A stretch of 64,000 nt of DNA from an uncultured bacterium. Its GTDB lineage: Bacteria > Planctomycetota > JAJSAM01 > JAJVHW01. The stretch spans positions 124,001 through 188,000 of the forward strand of contig CALKVK010000035.1 in the NCBI GenBank assembly GCA_937996235.1. The letters are read 5' to 3'. The notes below the pieces were generated by a model, which saw nothing but the letters and a program-made list of their open reading frames with translations, was not told the DNA's origin and searched no databases. Of this stretch, positions 24,336-35,800 are shown one piece after another. Position numbers and translations under genes: made by a program. Position 1 is the stretch's first letter; each line of letters begins with the position of its first letter.

Positions 24336-25724
24336 TCAGGCGCCGAAGAGCGCGCCGAGCGCCGCCGCGACGAGCGGCGGCTCGTCGGCCTGCAGCGTGC
24401 GCGGGTCGAGCACCAGCTCCCCCTCCTGCACGCGGACGAAGAGCGACGGCGTGCCGACGCGCAGCCGCCGCGCCGCCTCCCCCGCCTCGACGCCGTCCGG
24501 CGGCGCGACGCGCACGACGCGCGTCGGGATCGAGCGCGTCGGCAGGGCGCCGCTGCCCGCGTAGCTCTCGCCGTCGGTGACGCGCACGCGCGCCGTCGCG
24601 ACGCTGCGCCGCAAGAGCGCCGCGAGCCGCCGCGCGCGCGCGCCGACCGTCGCGACGTCCTCGGTCAGCATGCGCGACGTCGGGTGCTCGCGCAGCAGCG
24701 TCGCGCGGTCGCGGAAGAGCCGCAGCGTCGCCTCGAGCGCGATCAGGTCGAGCTTGCCGACGCGCAGCGCGCGCGCGAGCTGGTTGTCCTCGACGCGCTG
24801 CACGAGCTCCTGCGAGCCGAGCACGATGCCTCCCTGCGGCCCGCCGATCAGCTTGTCGGCCGAACACGTGACGAGGTCCGCGCCCGCGCGCAGCGAGTCG
24901 CCGACGAGCGGTTCGTCGATGGGCGCGCCGAGCTGGACGAGCGCCCCGGCGCCGAGATCGTCCACGACCGGGATGCCGTGGCGCCGCCCGAGCGCGACGA
25001 GCTCGCCGAGCGGCACCTCCTTCGTGAAGCCCTCGATGCGGTAGTTGCTCGGATGCACGCGGATGATCGCGGCGGTCTCGGGCGTGATCGCGTTCGCGTA
25101 GTCCGCGAGGTGCGTGCGGTTCGTGCAGCCCACCTCGACCATGCGGCAGCCGGCGCGGCGCATCACGTCCGGCATGCGGTAGCTGCCGCCGATCTCGACG
25201 AGCTGGCCGCGCGAGACGATCACCTCGCGGCCCTCGGCGAGCGTGTTCAGCACGAGCAGCACCGCCGCGGCGTTGTTGTTGACGACCGTCGCGGCCTCGC
25301 AGCCCGTGAGCTCGCGGAGCAGCGCCTCGGTGAAGCGCTCGCGGCGGCCGCGTTCGTTCGTGTCGTCGTCCACGGCCAGCAGGCAGTACGCGGAGGCCTC
25401 CGCGGCGAGCGCCGCCAGCGCCGCCTCCGCGAGCACGGCGCGGCCGAGCCCCGTGTGCAGCACGATGCCCGTCGCGTTCACGACACGCCGCATGCCCGGG
25501 CGCGCCGCGCGCTCGAGCGTCGCGCGCGCCGCGGCGACGAGCTGCGCGGGCGACGGCACGTCGGCGCCGCCCCGCACGGCCGTGCGCGCGGCGTCGAGCG
25601 CCCCGCGCACGGCGCCGACGACCGCGGTGCGCGGGTGTGCGGCGAGGAGCGGCTCGACCGCCTCGTGCTCGAGGAGCCGGTCGACGGCGGGCAGGCGACG
25701 CAGGCGGGCGCGGGGGTCGTCCAT
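24336..25724 (-). CDS. selA: L-seryl-tRNA(Sec) selenium transferase
   Basis: PLP enzyme that turns seryl-tRNA(Sec) into selenocysteinyl-tRNA with selenophosphate. 462 residues, the normal length. VVNATGIVLHTGLGRA, ATVVNNNAAAVLLVLNTLA, VIVSRGQLVEIGGSYRMP and the PLP lysine in TCSADKLIGGPQGGIVLG (about residue 291) are diagnostic. This implies a selenocysteine system in the organism; selB, selC and selD are not in the window and no neighbour shows an in-frame selenocysteine UGA that I could see. I choose the ATG at 25724 because CATAAT stands seven bases before it on the minus strand; an ATG at 25733 would add three residues. Confidence 0.96.
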   Translation of the reverse strand: MDDPRARLRRLPAVDRLLEHEAVEPLLAAHPRTAVVGAVRGALDAARTAVRGGADVPSPAQLVAAARATLERAARPGMRRVVNATGIVLHTGLGRAVLAEAALAALAAEASAYCLLAVDDDTNERGRRERFTEALLRELTGCEAATVVNNNAAAVLLVLNTLAEGREVIVSRGQLVEIGGSYRMPDVMRRAGCRMVEVGCTNRTHLADYANAITPETAAIIRVHPSNYRIEGFTKEVPLGELVALGRRHGIPVVDDLGAGALVQLGAPIDEPLVGDSLRAGADLVTCSADKLIGGPQGGIVLGSQELVQRVEDNQLARALRVGKLDLIALEATLRLFRDRATLLREHPTSRMLTEDVATVGARARRLAALLRRSVATARVRVTDGESYAGSGALPTRSIPTRVVRVAPPDGVEAGEAARRLRVGTPSLFVRVQEGELVLDPRTLQADEPPLVAAALGALFGA

Positions 25725-25731
25725 GCGGCGC

Positions 25732-25737
25732 ATTATG
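25732..25737 (-). promoter_or_regulatory. -10-like CATAAT for leaderless selA
   Basis: CATAAT on the minus strand ends seven bases before the selA ATG at 25724. Very AT-rich for this DNA; no Shine-Dalgarno is present. Confidence 0.45.
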
Positions 25738-25770
25738 GACGCGCGGCGCGGCGGCGGCCACGCCGGCACG

Positions 25771-25820
25771 CGCGCCACTGCGCGCCCCTGCGCGCCTCTG
25801 CGCGCCTCTGCGCGCCTCAG
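25771..25820 (+). repeat. Five tandem 10-bp repeats
   Basis: Five head-to-tail copies of CGCGCCTCTG or a one- or two-base variant. The last copy runs over the stop codon (25817-25819) of the minus-strand GspG-like gene, and the array fills most of the gap to selA. Confidence 0.85.
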
Positions 25821-26599
25821 TCGCCCACCACCCACGACGTCACGTCGTCGCCTCCCCCGCCGTCGTTCCGGCCGTCCGGCCCGGCGCTCCAGATCTGGAA
25901 CCCCGCCGCGGCGCGCCACGGCCCGTCGCCCGCCGCGCGCGCGGCCCGAACCTCGGTCGCCGTCGCGCCGCTGCCCCACGTCTGCGACCGCGCGTAGTCC
26001 TCGGCGACGACGTACACGTACGGCCGCCCCCAGGGGTCCAGATACTCGTCGCGCCCGTCGCCGTCGGTGTCCGCCGCGGGCGCGACGTGGGTCCGGCCGA
26101 GCGAGGCGAGTCCAGCGTGCAGCGCCTCGATGCCGCGGTTCGCGCCGAACGGTGCGGCCGACGACGGATAGCCGCCGCGCCGCGCCGCGAAGAGCTCGGC
26201 CTCGACGCAGAGCGCGGCGATCGCGCGCCGCGCCTGCTCGACGCCGCGGGCCGCGACCTCGGGCCGGAGCGCGGCGGGGCCCGCCCCCTGCGCCGCTGCG
26301 GGCGGGGGCGGAGGCGGCGGCTCGTACGTGTCCGCCGCGCGGCCCGGGGGCCCCTCCTGCGGCACGTCGGGAGCGTGGGCGGCCAGGGCAGCGGGCGGAC
26401 GCACGCCCTCGGGCGCGCGCGCCGTCTCGGACCCCGCGGCGTGGCGCGTCCAGCCGGCGTGCCGCGCCCAGCCGGCGCCCGCGAGCAGCAGCGCCGCCAC
26501 GACGCACGCGACGTTCAGCATCACGAGCGTCCGCACCGACGACGGCCACGCCGCCGCCGCGCTGCGCCCGCCCGCGACCGGTGCCGCCGTCGCCGTCAC
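25817..26599 (-). CDS. Orphan GspG-like (major pseudopilin-type) protein
   Basis: 260 residues. One N-terminal membrane helix (about 28-50, VRTLVMLNVACVVAALLLAG) lies after a short leader, but the usual pilin Gly-Phe-x4-Glu cleavage site is missing. A Pro/Ala-rich spacer (PPPPPPP run) follows. The C-terminal half has the GspG calcium-site pattern: YLDPWGRPYVYV, then FQIWSAGPDGRNDGGGGDD. GspG normally builds the type II secretion pseudopilus; with a plain membrane anchor this one may be a surface relative. GTG at 26599 with GGAG a few bases upstream. No other secretion gene is adjacent. Confidence 0.72.
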   Translation of the reverse strand: MTATAAPVAGGRSAAAAWPSSVRTLVMLNVACVVAALLLAGAGWARHAGWTRHAAGSETARAPEGVRPPAALAAHAPDVPQEGPPGRAADTYEPPPPPPPAAAQGAGPAALRPEVAARGVEQARRAIAALCVEAELFAARRGGYPSSAAPFGANRGIEALHAGLASLGRTHVAPAADTDGDGRDEYLDPWGRPYVYVVAEDYARSQTWGSGATATEVRAARAAGDGPWRAAAGFQIWSAGPDGRNDGGGGDDVTSWVVGD

Positions 26600-26807
26600 G
26601 CCGCTCCGCCCCCCGCCGCCCGTCCGCGCACCGGCGACCCACCGCCACGACCGGACCGGCAAACGGCCGAGTCTAGCGCGCCACCCCCGCCGCAAGCGCG
26701 CTGTCGCACGCCACCGCCAGACGGCGCCCCTCCGCCCCCGCACGCCGCCCCCGCGCGCCGCCGTCAGGCCGCACGCCCCCAGGCCGCACGCCGCCACCGC
26801 ACGCCGC
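26600..26807. other. Gene-free GC-rich stretch
   Basis: No convincing gene on either strand. The sequence is low-complexity, with recurring GCACGCC and GCCGCC words that grade into the ordered repeats to its right. The promoter of the minus-strand GspG-like gene should lie here, but none stands out. Confidence 0.5.
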
Positions 26808-26846
26808 CACCGCGCGACGCCACCGCGCGACGCCACCGCGCGACGC
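26808..26846 (+). repeat. Three tandem 13-bp repeats
   Basis: CACCGCGCGACGC occurs three times in a row (26808-26820, 26821-26833, 26834-26846) with no mismatch. The third copy opens the 47-bp repeat described next. Confidence 0.9.
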
Positions 26847-27067
26847 CGTCAGGCGGCGCGCCACTAACACCGCCGGCGCGCCACTAACACCGCCGGCGCG
26901 CCACTAACACCGCTGGCGCGCCACTAGCACCGCCGGCGCGCCACTAGCACACCCCAAGCCGCCGTCAGGCGGCGTGCCGCTAACACAGCGCGCGGCCTCT
27001 GGCCGCGCACAGCACGCCGCCACCGCGCGACGCCGTCAGGCGGCGCGCTACTAACACCGCCGGCGGG
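26834..27067 (+). repeat. 47-bp direct repeat pair flanking a 20-bp tandem array
   Basis: Bases 26834-26880 recur at 27021-27067 with two mismatches. Each copy contains GCCGTCAGGCGGC, a small hairpin, then a CTAACACCGCCGGCG element. Between the copies the 20-bp unit CCACTAACACCGCCGGCGCG is repeated four times from 26861 to 26940 with one- or two-base changes, plus a half unit to 26950, followed by two further hairpins. No reading frame of note crosses the region. Confidence 0.85.
26987..27008. repeat. Copy of the glnN terminator hairpin inside the repeat region
   Basis: AGCGCGCGGCC-TCT-GGCCGCGC, nearly identical to the hairpin at the glnN stop 90 bases to the right, including the preceding ACAC. 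It looks like a duplicated module. Confidence 0.7.
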
Positions 27068-27077
27068 CCACTGGCAC

Positions 27078-27100
27078 AGCGCGCGGCCTTCGGCCGCGCG

Positions 27101-27102
<2 letters not shown>
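27078..27102 (-). terminator. glnN terminator hairpin
   Basis: AGCGCGCGGCC (27078-27088) pairs perfectly with GGCCGCGCGCT (27092-27102) around a TTC loop. On the minus strand it begins within the glnN stop codon, an 11-pair stem right at the end of the gene. Confidence 0.6.
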
Positions 27103-29320
<2,218 letters not shown>

Positions 29321-29469
29321 GGGTGCCCCGACCTCCGTGAACAAGGGACGTCCGATCTTCGCAGACCGGGGGGACGACAGCGGCGGACGCCCGTCGCCGC
29401 ACGGCGGCGGGGTCGTCCCCGAGCCTCGCGGCGCGCCCGGCGCCCCGACCAGGAGTCCGGGGGCTGCGC

Positions 29470-29475
29470 TACGAT
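29470..29475 (+). promoter_or_regulatory. -10-like TACGAT for leaderless mutS
   Basis: TACGAT ends seven bases before the mutS ATG at 29483. No Shine-Dalgarno lies in between. Confidence 0.45.
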
Positions 29476-29482
29476 CGGTCGG

Positions 29483-32257
29483 ATGGTCCAGGCGAAGAGC
29501 CCGGTGATGCAGCAGTTCGACCGTGCGAAGCGGGAGCACCCGGACGCGCTCCTGTTCTTCCGCATGGGCGACTTCTACGAGCTCTTCCACGACGACGCCG
29601 TCGAGGCGTCGCGGCTCCTCGAGATCACGCTGACGAGCCGCGGCGACGGCATCCCGATGGCGGGCGTGCCCGTGCGCGCGGCCGACGGCTACCTGCGCCG
29701 GCTCGTCGGGCTCGGCCGGCGTGTCGCCATCTGCGAGCAGATGCAGGACCCACGCGAGGCGAAGGGCATCGTCGAGCGCGCCGTCGTGCGCGTCGTCACT
29801 CCCGGGACGCTGACCGAGGACGGCGACCTCGAGCGCGGCCGCAACAACTTCCTGCTCGCGATCGCGCCGGGCCGCACGCGGGGCGACGACGCCCCCGCCG
29901 GCCTCGCGTGGGTGGACCTCTCGACGGGTGCGTTCGAGCTCGCCGAGCTCTCCCCCGAGGCGCTCGCCGACGAGATCACGCGCCTCGAGCCCGCCGAGGT
30001 GCTCGCGGCCGAGGAGCTGCTCGCGCGCCGCCCCGCCGTGGCCGAGGCGCTGGCGCAGTCCGACTGCGACGCCGCACACGGCGCGCGGCGCCGCGACCTG
30101 CCGCCCTGGCGCTTCGACGCCGACGAGGCGCGCGCCGCGCTCGCGCAGCACTTCGGCGTGCGCGACCTCGGCGGCTTCGGCCTCGACGAGCTCGACCCGG
30201 CGCTCGGCGCCGCGGGGGCGCTGCTCGCGTACCTCGCCGAGACGCAGAAGACGGCGCTGCCCCACCTGCGGCGGCCGCGGCTCTACGAGCGCGCGACGCA
30301 CGTCGTCGTCGACCGCGTCACGCTGCGCTGCCTCGAGGTCGTCGCGAACCAGCGCGACGGCGGCCGCGCGGGCACGCTGCTCTCGGTGCTCGACCGCACG
30401 CGCACCTCGCCCGGCGCGCGCCTGCTGCGGCGCTGGCTCACGGCACCGCTGCGCGACCTCGACGCGATCGCGGCGCGCGCCGACGCCGTCGAGGAGCTGA
30501 CGGCCGCACCGGTGCTGCGCGGCGACCTGCGCGAGACGCTGCGCGGCGTGCAGGACCTCGAGCGGCTGACGGCGCGCGTCGCGACCGGGCGCGCCACGCC
30601 GCGCGACGTGCTCGCGCTCGGCCGCTCGCTCGCGCGCGTGCCCGCGCTGCGCGACCTGCTCGCCGACGCACGCACCGCGGCGCTCGTGGCGCTGCGCGGC
30701 CGCGCCGACCCGCTGACCGAGCTCGCCGACGAGATCGTCGCGACGATCGCCGACGACGCGCCGCTCGCGCTGCGCGACGGCGGGATCGTGCGCGCCGGAC
30801 GCGACGCGACGCTCGACGAGATCCGCGGACTGCGCGGCGACGCGCAGCGCTACCTCGCGGAGCTGCAGGCGCGCGAGGTGCGCCGCACGGGCATCCCCAC
30901 GCTGCGCGTCGGCTACACGTCGGTCTTCGGCTACTACATCGAGGTCACGCGCGGCCAGGTCGGGAAGGTGCCCGACGACTACGTGCGCCGCCAGACGCTC
31001 AAGAACGTCGAGCGCTACGTGACGCCGGAGCTGAAGGAGTACGAGGAGAAGATCCTCGGCGCCGACGACCGCGCGAAGGCGCTCGAGGAGGAGCTGTTCC
31101 TGGCCCTGCGCGGGCGCTGCGCCGAGGCGGCGGCGCGCATCCAGGAGACCGCCGCGGCGCTGGCCGAGATCGACGTGCTCGCGAGTCTCGCCGACCTCGC
31201 CGCCGACCGCGGCTGGACGCGCCCGCGCCTCGACCGCTCGGGCGCGCTCGACATCCGGCAGGGACGCCACCCGGTGCTCGACTGCGCGGGCGCCGACGAG
31301 CCGTTCGTGCCGAACGACGTGCGGCTCGACGCCGCCGCGAGCCGCGTCGCGCTCGTCACCGGCCCGAACATGGCGGGCAAGTCGACGTACATCCGCCAGG
31401 TGGCGCTGCTCGCGCTGCTCGCGCACACGGGCTCGTTCGTGCCGGCCGAGGACGCCCACGTGGGCGTGGTGGACCGGATCATGGCGCGCGTCGGCGCGAG
31501 CGACGACATCGCGCGCGGCCGCTCGACCTTCATGGTCGAGATGATGGAGACCGCCGCGATCCTGCACCACGCGGGGCCCGCGTCGCTCGTCATCCTCGAC
31601 GAGGTCGGCCGCGGCACGAGCACGTACGACGGCGTCGCGCTCGCGTGGGCGATCACCGAGCACCTGGCGCGCGTCGCGCGCTGCCGCACGCTGTTCGCGA
31701 CGCACTACCACGAGCTCACGCACCTGCCGGGCAGCGCGCCGGACCTCGAGCAGGCCGTGCGCAACCTGCGCGTCGCCGTGCGCGAGTGGGGCGACCGCGT
31801 CGTGTTCCTGCGGCGCATCGAGGAGGGCGGCACCGACCGCTCGTACGGCATCCACGTGGCGCGGCTCGCGGGCCTGCCCGACGACGTCGTCGCGCGCGCG
31901 AGCCACGTGCTGGCAGGCCTCGAGGAGTCGCGCGCGGGCGCCCCCTCGGCGGCGGTGCGAGCGGCTCCGGCCGAGGGCGGCGCACCCGCCGCCCGCCCGG
32001 TCGCCGAGCGCGCGCCCGTCCGCCAGCTCGGACTGTTCGAGCCCGCCGAGGACCCGCGACTCGCCGCGCTGCGCGACGAGCTGCGCGCGCTCGACCTCGA
32101 CCGCACGACGCCCCTCGCCGCGCTCACGCTGCTCGCCGCGTGGCGCGAGCGCCTGGCCGGCGACGCAGCCCACGGAGCGCCGACATCGTCGCGCGACCAC
32201 GCACACGGAGCGGCGACGCCGTCGCGGGACGCGTCGCGCGCGGCGCGCGGGGCGTAG
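29483..32257 (+). CDS. mutS: DNA mismatch repair protein MutS
   Basis: Recognises mismatches and small loops and starts repair with MutL. 924 residues. Mismatch-binding N terminus with MQQFDRAKREHPDALLFFRM and GDFYELFHDDA (the conserved F-x-E class), core helices, then the ATPase: Walker A TGPNMAGKSTYIRQ (about 626-639), SDDIARGRSTFMVEM, Walker B LVILDEVGRGTSTYDG and ATHYHELT. The C-terminal about 60 residues after the helix-turn-helix are a Thr/Ala/Ser-rich tail not shared with most MutS. The TAG stop is the first half of the next gene's -10-like TAGAGT. mutL is not in the window. Confidence 0.98.
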   Translation: MVQAKSPVMQQFDRAKREHPDALLFFRMGDFYELFHDDAVEASRLLEITLTSRGDGIPMAGVPVRAADGYLRRLVGLGRRVAICEQMQDPREAKGIVERAVVRVVTPGTLTEDGDLERGRNNFLLAIAPGRTRGDDAPAGLAWVDLSTGAFELAELSPEALADEITRLEPAEVLAAEELLARRPAVAEALAQSDCDAAHGARRRDLPPWRFDADEARAALAQHFGVRDLGGFGLDELDPALGAAGALLAYLAETQKTALPHLRRPRLYERATHVVVDRVTLRCLEVVANQRDGGRAGTLLSVLDRTRTSPGARLLRRWLTAPLRDLDAIAARADAVEELTAAPVLRGDLRETLRGVQDLERLTARVATGRATPRDVLALGRSLARVPALRDLLADARTAALVALRGRADPLTELADEIVATIADDAPLALRDGGIVRAGRDATLDEIRGLRGDAQRYLAELQAREVRRTGIPTLRVGYTSVFGYYIEVTRGQVGKVPDDYVRRQTLKNVERYVTPELKEYEEKILGADDRAKALEEELFLALRGRCAEAAARIQETAAALAEIDVLASLADLAADRGWTRPRLDRSGALDIRQGRHPVLDCAGADEPFVPNDVRLDAAASRVALVTGPNMAGKSTYIRQVALLALLAHTGSFVPAEDAHVGVVDRIMARVGASDDIARGRSTFMVEMMETAAILHHAGPASLVILDEVGRGTSTYDGVALAWAITEHLARVARCRTLFATHYHELTHLPGSAPDLEQAVRNLRVAVREWGDRVVFLRRIEEGGTDRSYGIHVARLAGLPDDVVARASHVLAGLEESRAGAPSAAVRAAPAEGGAPAARPVAERAPVRQLGLFEPAEDPRLAALRDELRALDLDRTTPLAALTLLAAWRERLAGDAAHGAPTSSRDHAHGAATPSRDASRAARGA

Positions 32258-32260
32258 AGT
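32255..32260 (+). promoter_or_regulatory. -10-like TAGAGT overlapping the mutS stop
   Basis: The TAG of mutS starts TAGAGT, which ends six bases before the GTG at 32267: leaderless layout for the PEP-CTERM gene. Confidence 0.4.
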
Positions 32261-32266
32261 GACGTC

Positions 32267-32821
32267 GTGCGCACCCGACGGTCGGCCGTCCTGCCCGCGC
32301 TCGTCGCGCTGACGGCGCTCGGCGCCGCCTCGCGCGTCGCGACGGCGACGGAGCTGACGCCCCCGCCCCCGGCGCCGGACGCGCTCGTGCCGCTCGGCGT
32401 GGTGCGCACGGCCCCCGGCGAGGGCGCCGCCGGCGCACGCGGGCTGCGCCCGTTCCTGCGCGGCGGCGCGGGGACCGGCCTGCTGTTCCTCGACGTCCCG
32501 TCGCGTCACGCGCGCGAGCTGCCGCCGCGCACGCTGCGCATCGTGCGCAGCGTCGCGCGCACGGGCGCATTCGACGTGACGCTCGACTCGTACGCACGCG
32601 ACGGCGACGACGACGCGGGCGGCGTCGCGGCGCCGACGGGCGCGACGCACTTCGAGGTGGCCGACGTGCGCGCGAACGCCATCGGCGGCGACGAGGACGT
32701 CGTGGACGACCTCGTCGCCGCGGCGGTCCGCACGCCGGAGCCGGGCGCGCTCGCGCTGTTCGCCGCGGGCGCCGCGGCGCTGCTCGCGGTGGCGGCGCGC
32801 CGCCGCCGCGTGGCGCGCTGA
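32267..32821 (+). CDS. Secreted protein with PEP-CTERM sorting signal
   Basis: 184 residues. Signal peptide (about 1-28, ending VATATE), a body with no recognised domain, and a C-terminal tripartite signal: TPEPGALALFAAGAAALLAVA followed by RRRRVAR. That is the PEP-CTERM motif, a Pro-Glu-Pro, membrane helix and basic end which exosortase cuts during export to the surface or matrix. No exosortase gene is in the window. It converges on a 1281-residue TPR protein whose relatives include PEP-CTERM-system proteins. Confidence 0.78.
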   Translation: MRTRRSAVLPALVALTALGAASRVATATELTPPPPAPDALVPLGVVRTAPGEGAAGARGLRPFLRGGAGTGLLFLDVPSRHARELPPRTLRIVRSVARTGAFDVTLDSYARDGDDDAGGVAAPTGATHFEVADVRANAIGGDEDVVDDLVAAAVRTPEPGALALFAAGAAALLAVAARRRRVAR

Positions 32822-32837
32822 CGCGCGGCCGGGCGCG

Positions 32838-35800
32838 TCAGCGCAGCCGCTCGAGCAGCGCGCGCGCCGCCGCGCCGTCGTCGCCCGCGAGACCGAGCTC
32901 GAGTGCGCGCCGGACGTGTGCGAGCGCGGCGGCGTCGCGGCCGAGGCGCGCGGCGACCACCGCCGCGTGCCAGCGCACCCGCGCGTCGTCCGGCAGCGCG
33001 CGCGCGGCCTCCTCGAGCAGCGGCTCCGCCTCCTGCGGACGCGCGGACGCCGCCAGCAGCCAGCCGAGCGTGTCCGCGACGGCGGGCTCGTCGGGCAGGA
33101 GCTCGCGCGCCCGCCGCGCCGACTCGAGCGCGCGGGGCAGCGCCTCCGGGTCCGCGGCGAGCAGGAGCGCGCGGTCGTTCCACGCGACGCCATCGCCCGG
33201 CGTGCGGTCGAGCAGCGCGTCCCACGCCTCGAGCGCTGCGCGCGGGTCGCCCAGGGCGCCCGCCAGGTGCGCGAGGCGCGCGAGCACGGCCGGCTCGCGG
33301 CAGCCGCGCTCGAACGCCTGCGCGTACGCGCGCCGCGCGTCTGCCGCGTCGCCGCGCGCGTCCGCCACCGCCCCGCGGAGCAGCACGAGGTCGAGCGTCG
33401 GCGCCCCGCCGCCCCCGGCGCGCTCGAGCCACGCCGCCGCGTCGTCGAGACGGCCCGCGCGCGCGGCGAGCGTCGCGAGGGCCGCGCACGCCGGGCGGAC
33501 GTCCGCGAGGCCGTCGAGGCGCGCGGCGAGGAGCTCCTCGGCGGCCGCGTCGCCCTCGAGCTGCGCCACGGCGGCGCCCGCCGCGACGAGGGCCGACGCG
33601 TCGCTCGGGTCCACGTCGAGCGCGGCGCGGAAGCTCGCCGCCGCACCGGCGACGTCGCCCGCGTCCTGCAGCAGCGTCCCGCGCGCGTGCAGCAGATCGG
33701 CCGCCGTCTCCCGCGCGAGGAGCCGCGTCACCAGCGCGAGCGCGTCGTCGCGGCGCCCCTCGGCGCGGAGCGCGTCGAGGAGCCCGCGGCCGACACCCGC
33801 GTTCCCGCCCGAGCGCTCGTACGCCTGCCGGAACGCGGCGCCGGCGCCCGGCGCGTCGCCCGCGTCGAGTCGCAGCGTCGCGAGCGCGGTCCACGCCGGC
33901 ACGTCGTCGGGGTCGAGGGCCGTCAGGCGTTCGTAGGTCTCGCGGGCGCGACCGATGCGCGCCGGGTCGGCGCGCGTCGTGAGCACCGCCGCGAGCAGGT
34001 GCAGGAGGTCGCGGTCCTCCGGGGCCTCGGCGAGCAGCACGTCGAGCAGCCGCTCCGCCTCGTCGAGGTCGAGCTGTCCGGCGCGCGCGGCCGCCGCGAC
34101 GCGGTCGGCGGCGCGGCCCGGCGCCTCGCTCGGGAGCGCGAGCAGCGCGCCGCCGAAGTCCCCCGCGTCGAGCTTCTCGGCCGAGACCTCGAGCAGCACG
34201 CCGAGCACCTCGTCGCGCAGCGCCACGTCCTCGGGCGCGGTCGCGAGCGCCGTGCGCAGCGCGTCCTCCGCGGCCTGCGTGCGGCCGAGCGCGCGCTCCG
34301 CCTTCGCGAGGTAGTAGAGCCCCGCCACGCCCGGGACGCCGCTCGCGCAGTGGCGGCGCAGCGCCGCCGCCGCGCGCTCCGCGTCGCCCGCGAGCAGCGC
34401 GAGCTTGCCCTCCAGGTAGTCGGCCAGCGCGGGCGGAGCGCCACCGGAGACGGCGCGTGCGACGGCCTCGCGCGCGGCCGGGAGCGCGTCGGGCGCCCGC
34501 CCCGCGGCGAGCAGCGCGAGATCGGCGAGCTGGACGAGACACGTGGCCGCGTCGCCGCCGTGCGCGGCCGCGTTCTCGTACGCGCGACGCGCGTCGTCCG
34601 TGCGCGGCGGGCGCGACGCGGCGTAGAAGCGCCCGAGCTGCGCCCACGCCTGCCCGCGGTCGTCCCCCGCCTGCGCGGCGTCGAGCAGCAGGCGCTCGGC
34701 CTCGCCGCCGCGGCCGCAGCGCTCGAGCAGGCCCGCGAGGGCCGCGCGCGTCGCGGGTCCGGGCAGCTCCGCCACCGCGCTGCGCAGCGTCGCCTCGGCC
34801 TCGGCGAGGCGCCGTCCGCGCTCGAGCAGCGCGGCGGTCAGGAGCCGCGGGAGCGGCGAGCCCGGGAAGTCGCCGCGCGCGCGCTCGAGGTCGAGCAGGG
34901 CCTCTGCGTTGCGCCCGAGCGCGGTGCGCGCGCGGACGCGCGCGAGGCGCAGCGCGAGATCGCCCGGCCACGCCGCGGAGCCGGCGTCGGCCCGCGCGAG
35001 CGCCAGGTCCACGTGCCCCGTCTGCAGCGCGCTGCGGGCGGCGGCCGACCAGTCGGCGGCGGTCGCGGCGGGGTCGTCGCGGCGCTCCGGGTCGTTCGCG
35101 TGGGTCAGCTGGTCCACGACCGCGGCGTACGCCTCGGCGGCCTGCTCCGCGCGACCCGCGCGCTCGGCGGCCGCGGCGAAGACGCGCAGCATGTCCACGG
35201 TCGCGCGCCCCTGCGTGACGGCCGGCCCGAGGGTCGCGAGCGCTCCGGCCAGGTCGCCGTCGCCGAGCAGGAGGCGCGCGCGCCACGCGAGCGCGTCGGC
35301 GTCGCCCGGGTTCACGGCGAGGACGGCGTCGACGAACGCGCGCGCCTCGCCGCGGTCGGCCGCGTCGAGATCGCGCGCACCGCGCGCCGCGGCGTCGAGC
35401 ACGGCCGCGAAGAGCTTCTTCCGCAGCGGCATCGAGCGCGGCACGCCCGCCAGCGCGGCGCGGTACGCCTCGCGCGCCGCGGCGCTGCGCTCGGCGGCCC
35501 GGAGCGTGTCGCCGGCGTCGTCCGCGGCGCGAGCCTCGGCGACGGCGACGTCGCCGCGCGCCTCGGCGGCGACGCGCGACGCGGCCCCCGCGGCCTCCTC
35601 GAGCGCGGCCAGCGCCGCGCGCGCCTCGTCGAAACGCCGCGCCGCGGAGAGCTGCGCGACGAGCGCGCGGTGGAGCGGCAGCGCGCCCGGGTCGTCCTCG
35701 AGCCCCTGCCGCAGCACGACGAGCGCGTCGCTCGGGTTGTCGCGCTCGAGCAGCACGTCGTGGAGCGCGAGGCGCGCCTGCGCCCCCGGGCGCCGCCGCA

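Noticed and set aside
24336..26600. A selenoprotein gene near selA with an in-frame TGA
   Set aside because: Neighbouring genes end normally in TGA, and continuing beyond the stops gives no conserved extension.
26861..26950. CRISPR array
   Set aside because: The 20-bp units are directly tandem with no unique spacers, and no cas genes are nearby.
26600..27100. Insertion sequence or transposon end
   Set aside because: No transposase frame, no terminal inverted repeats and no target duplication; the repeats are short and local.
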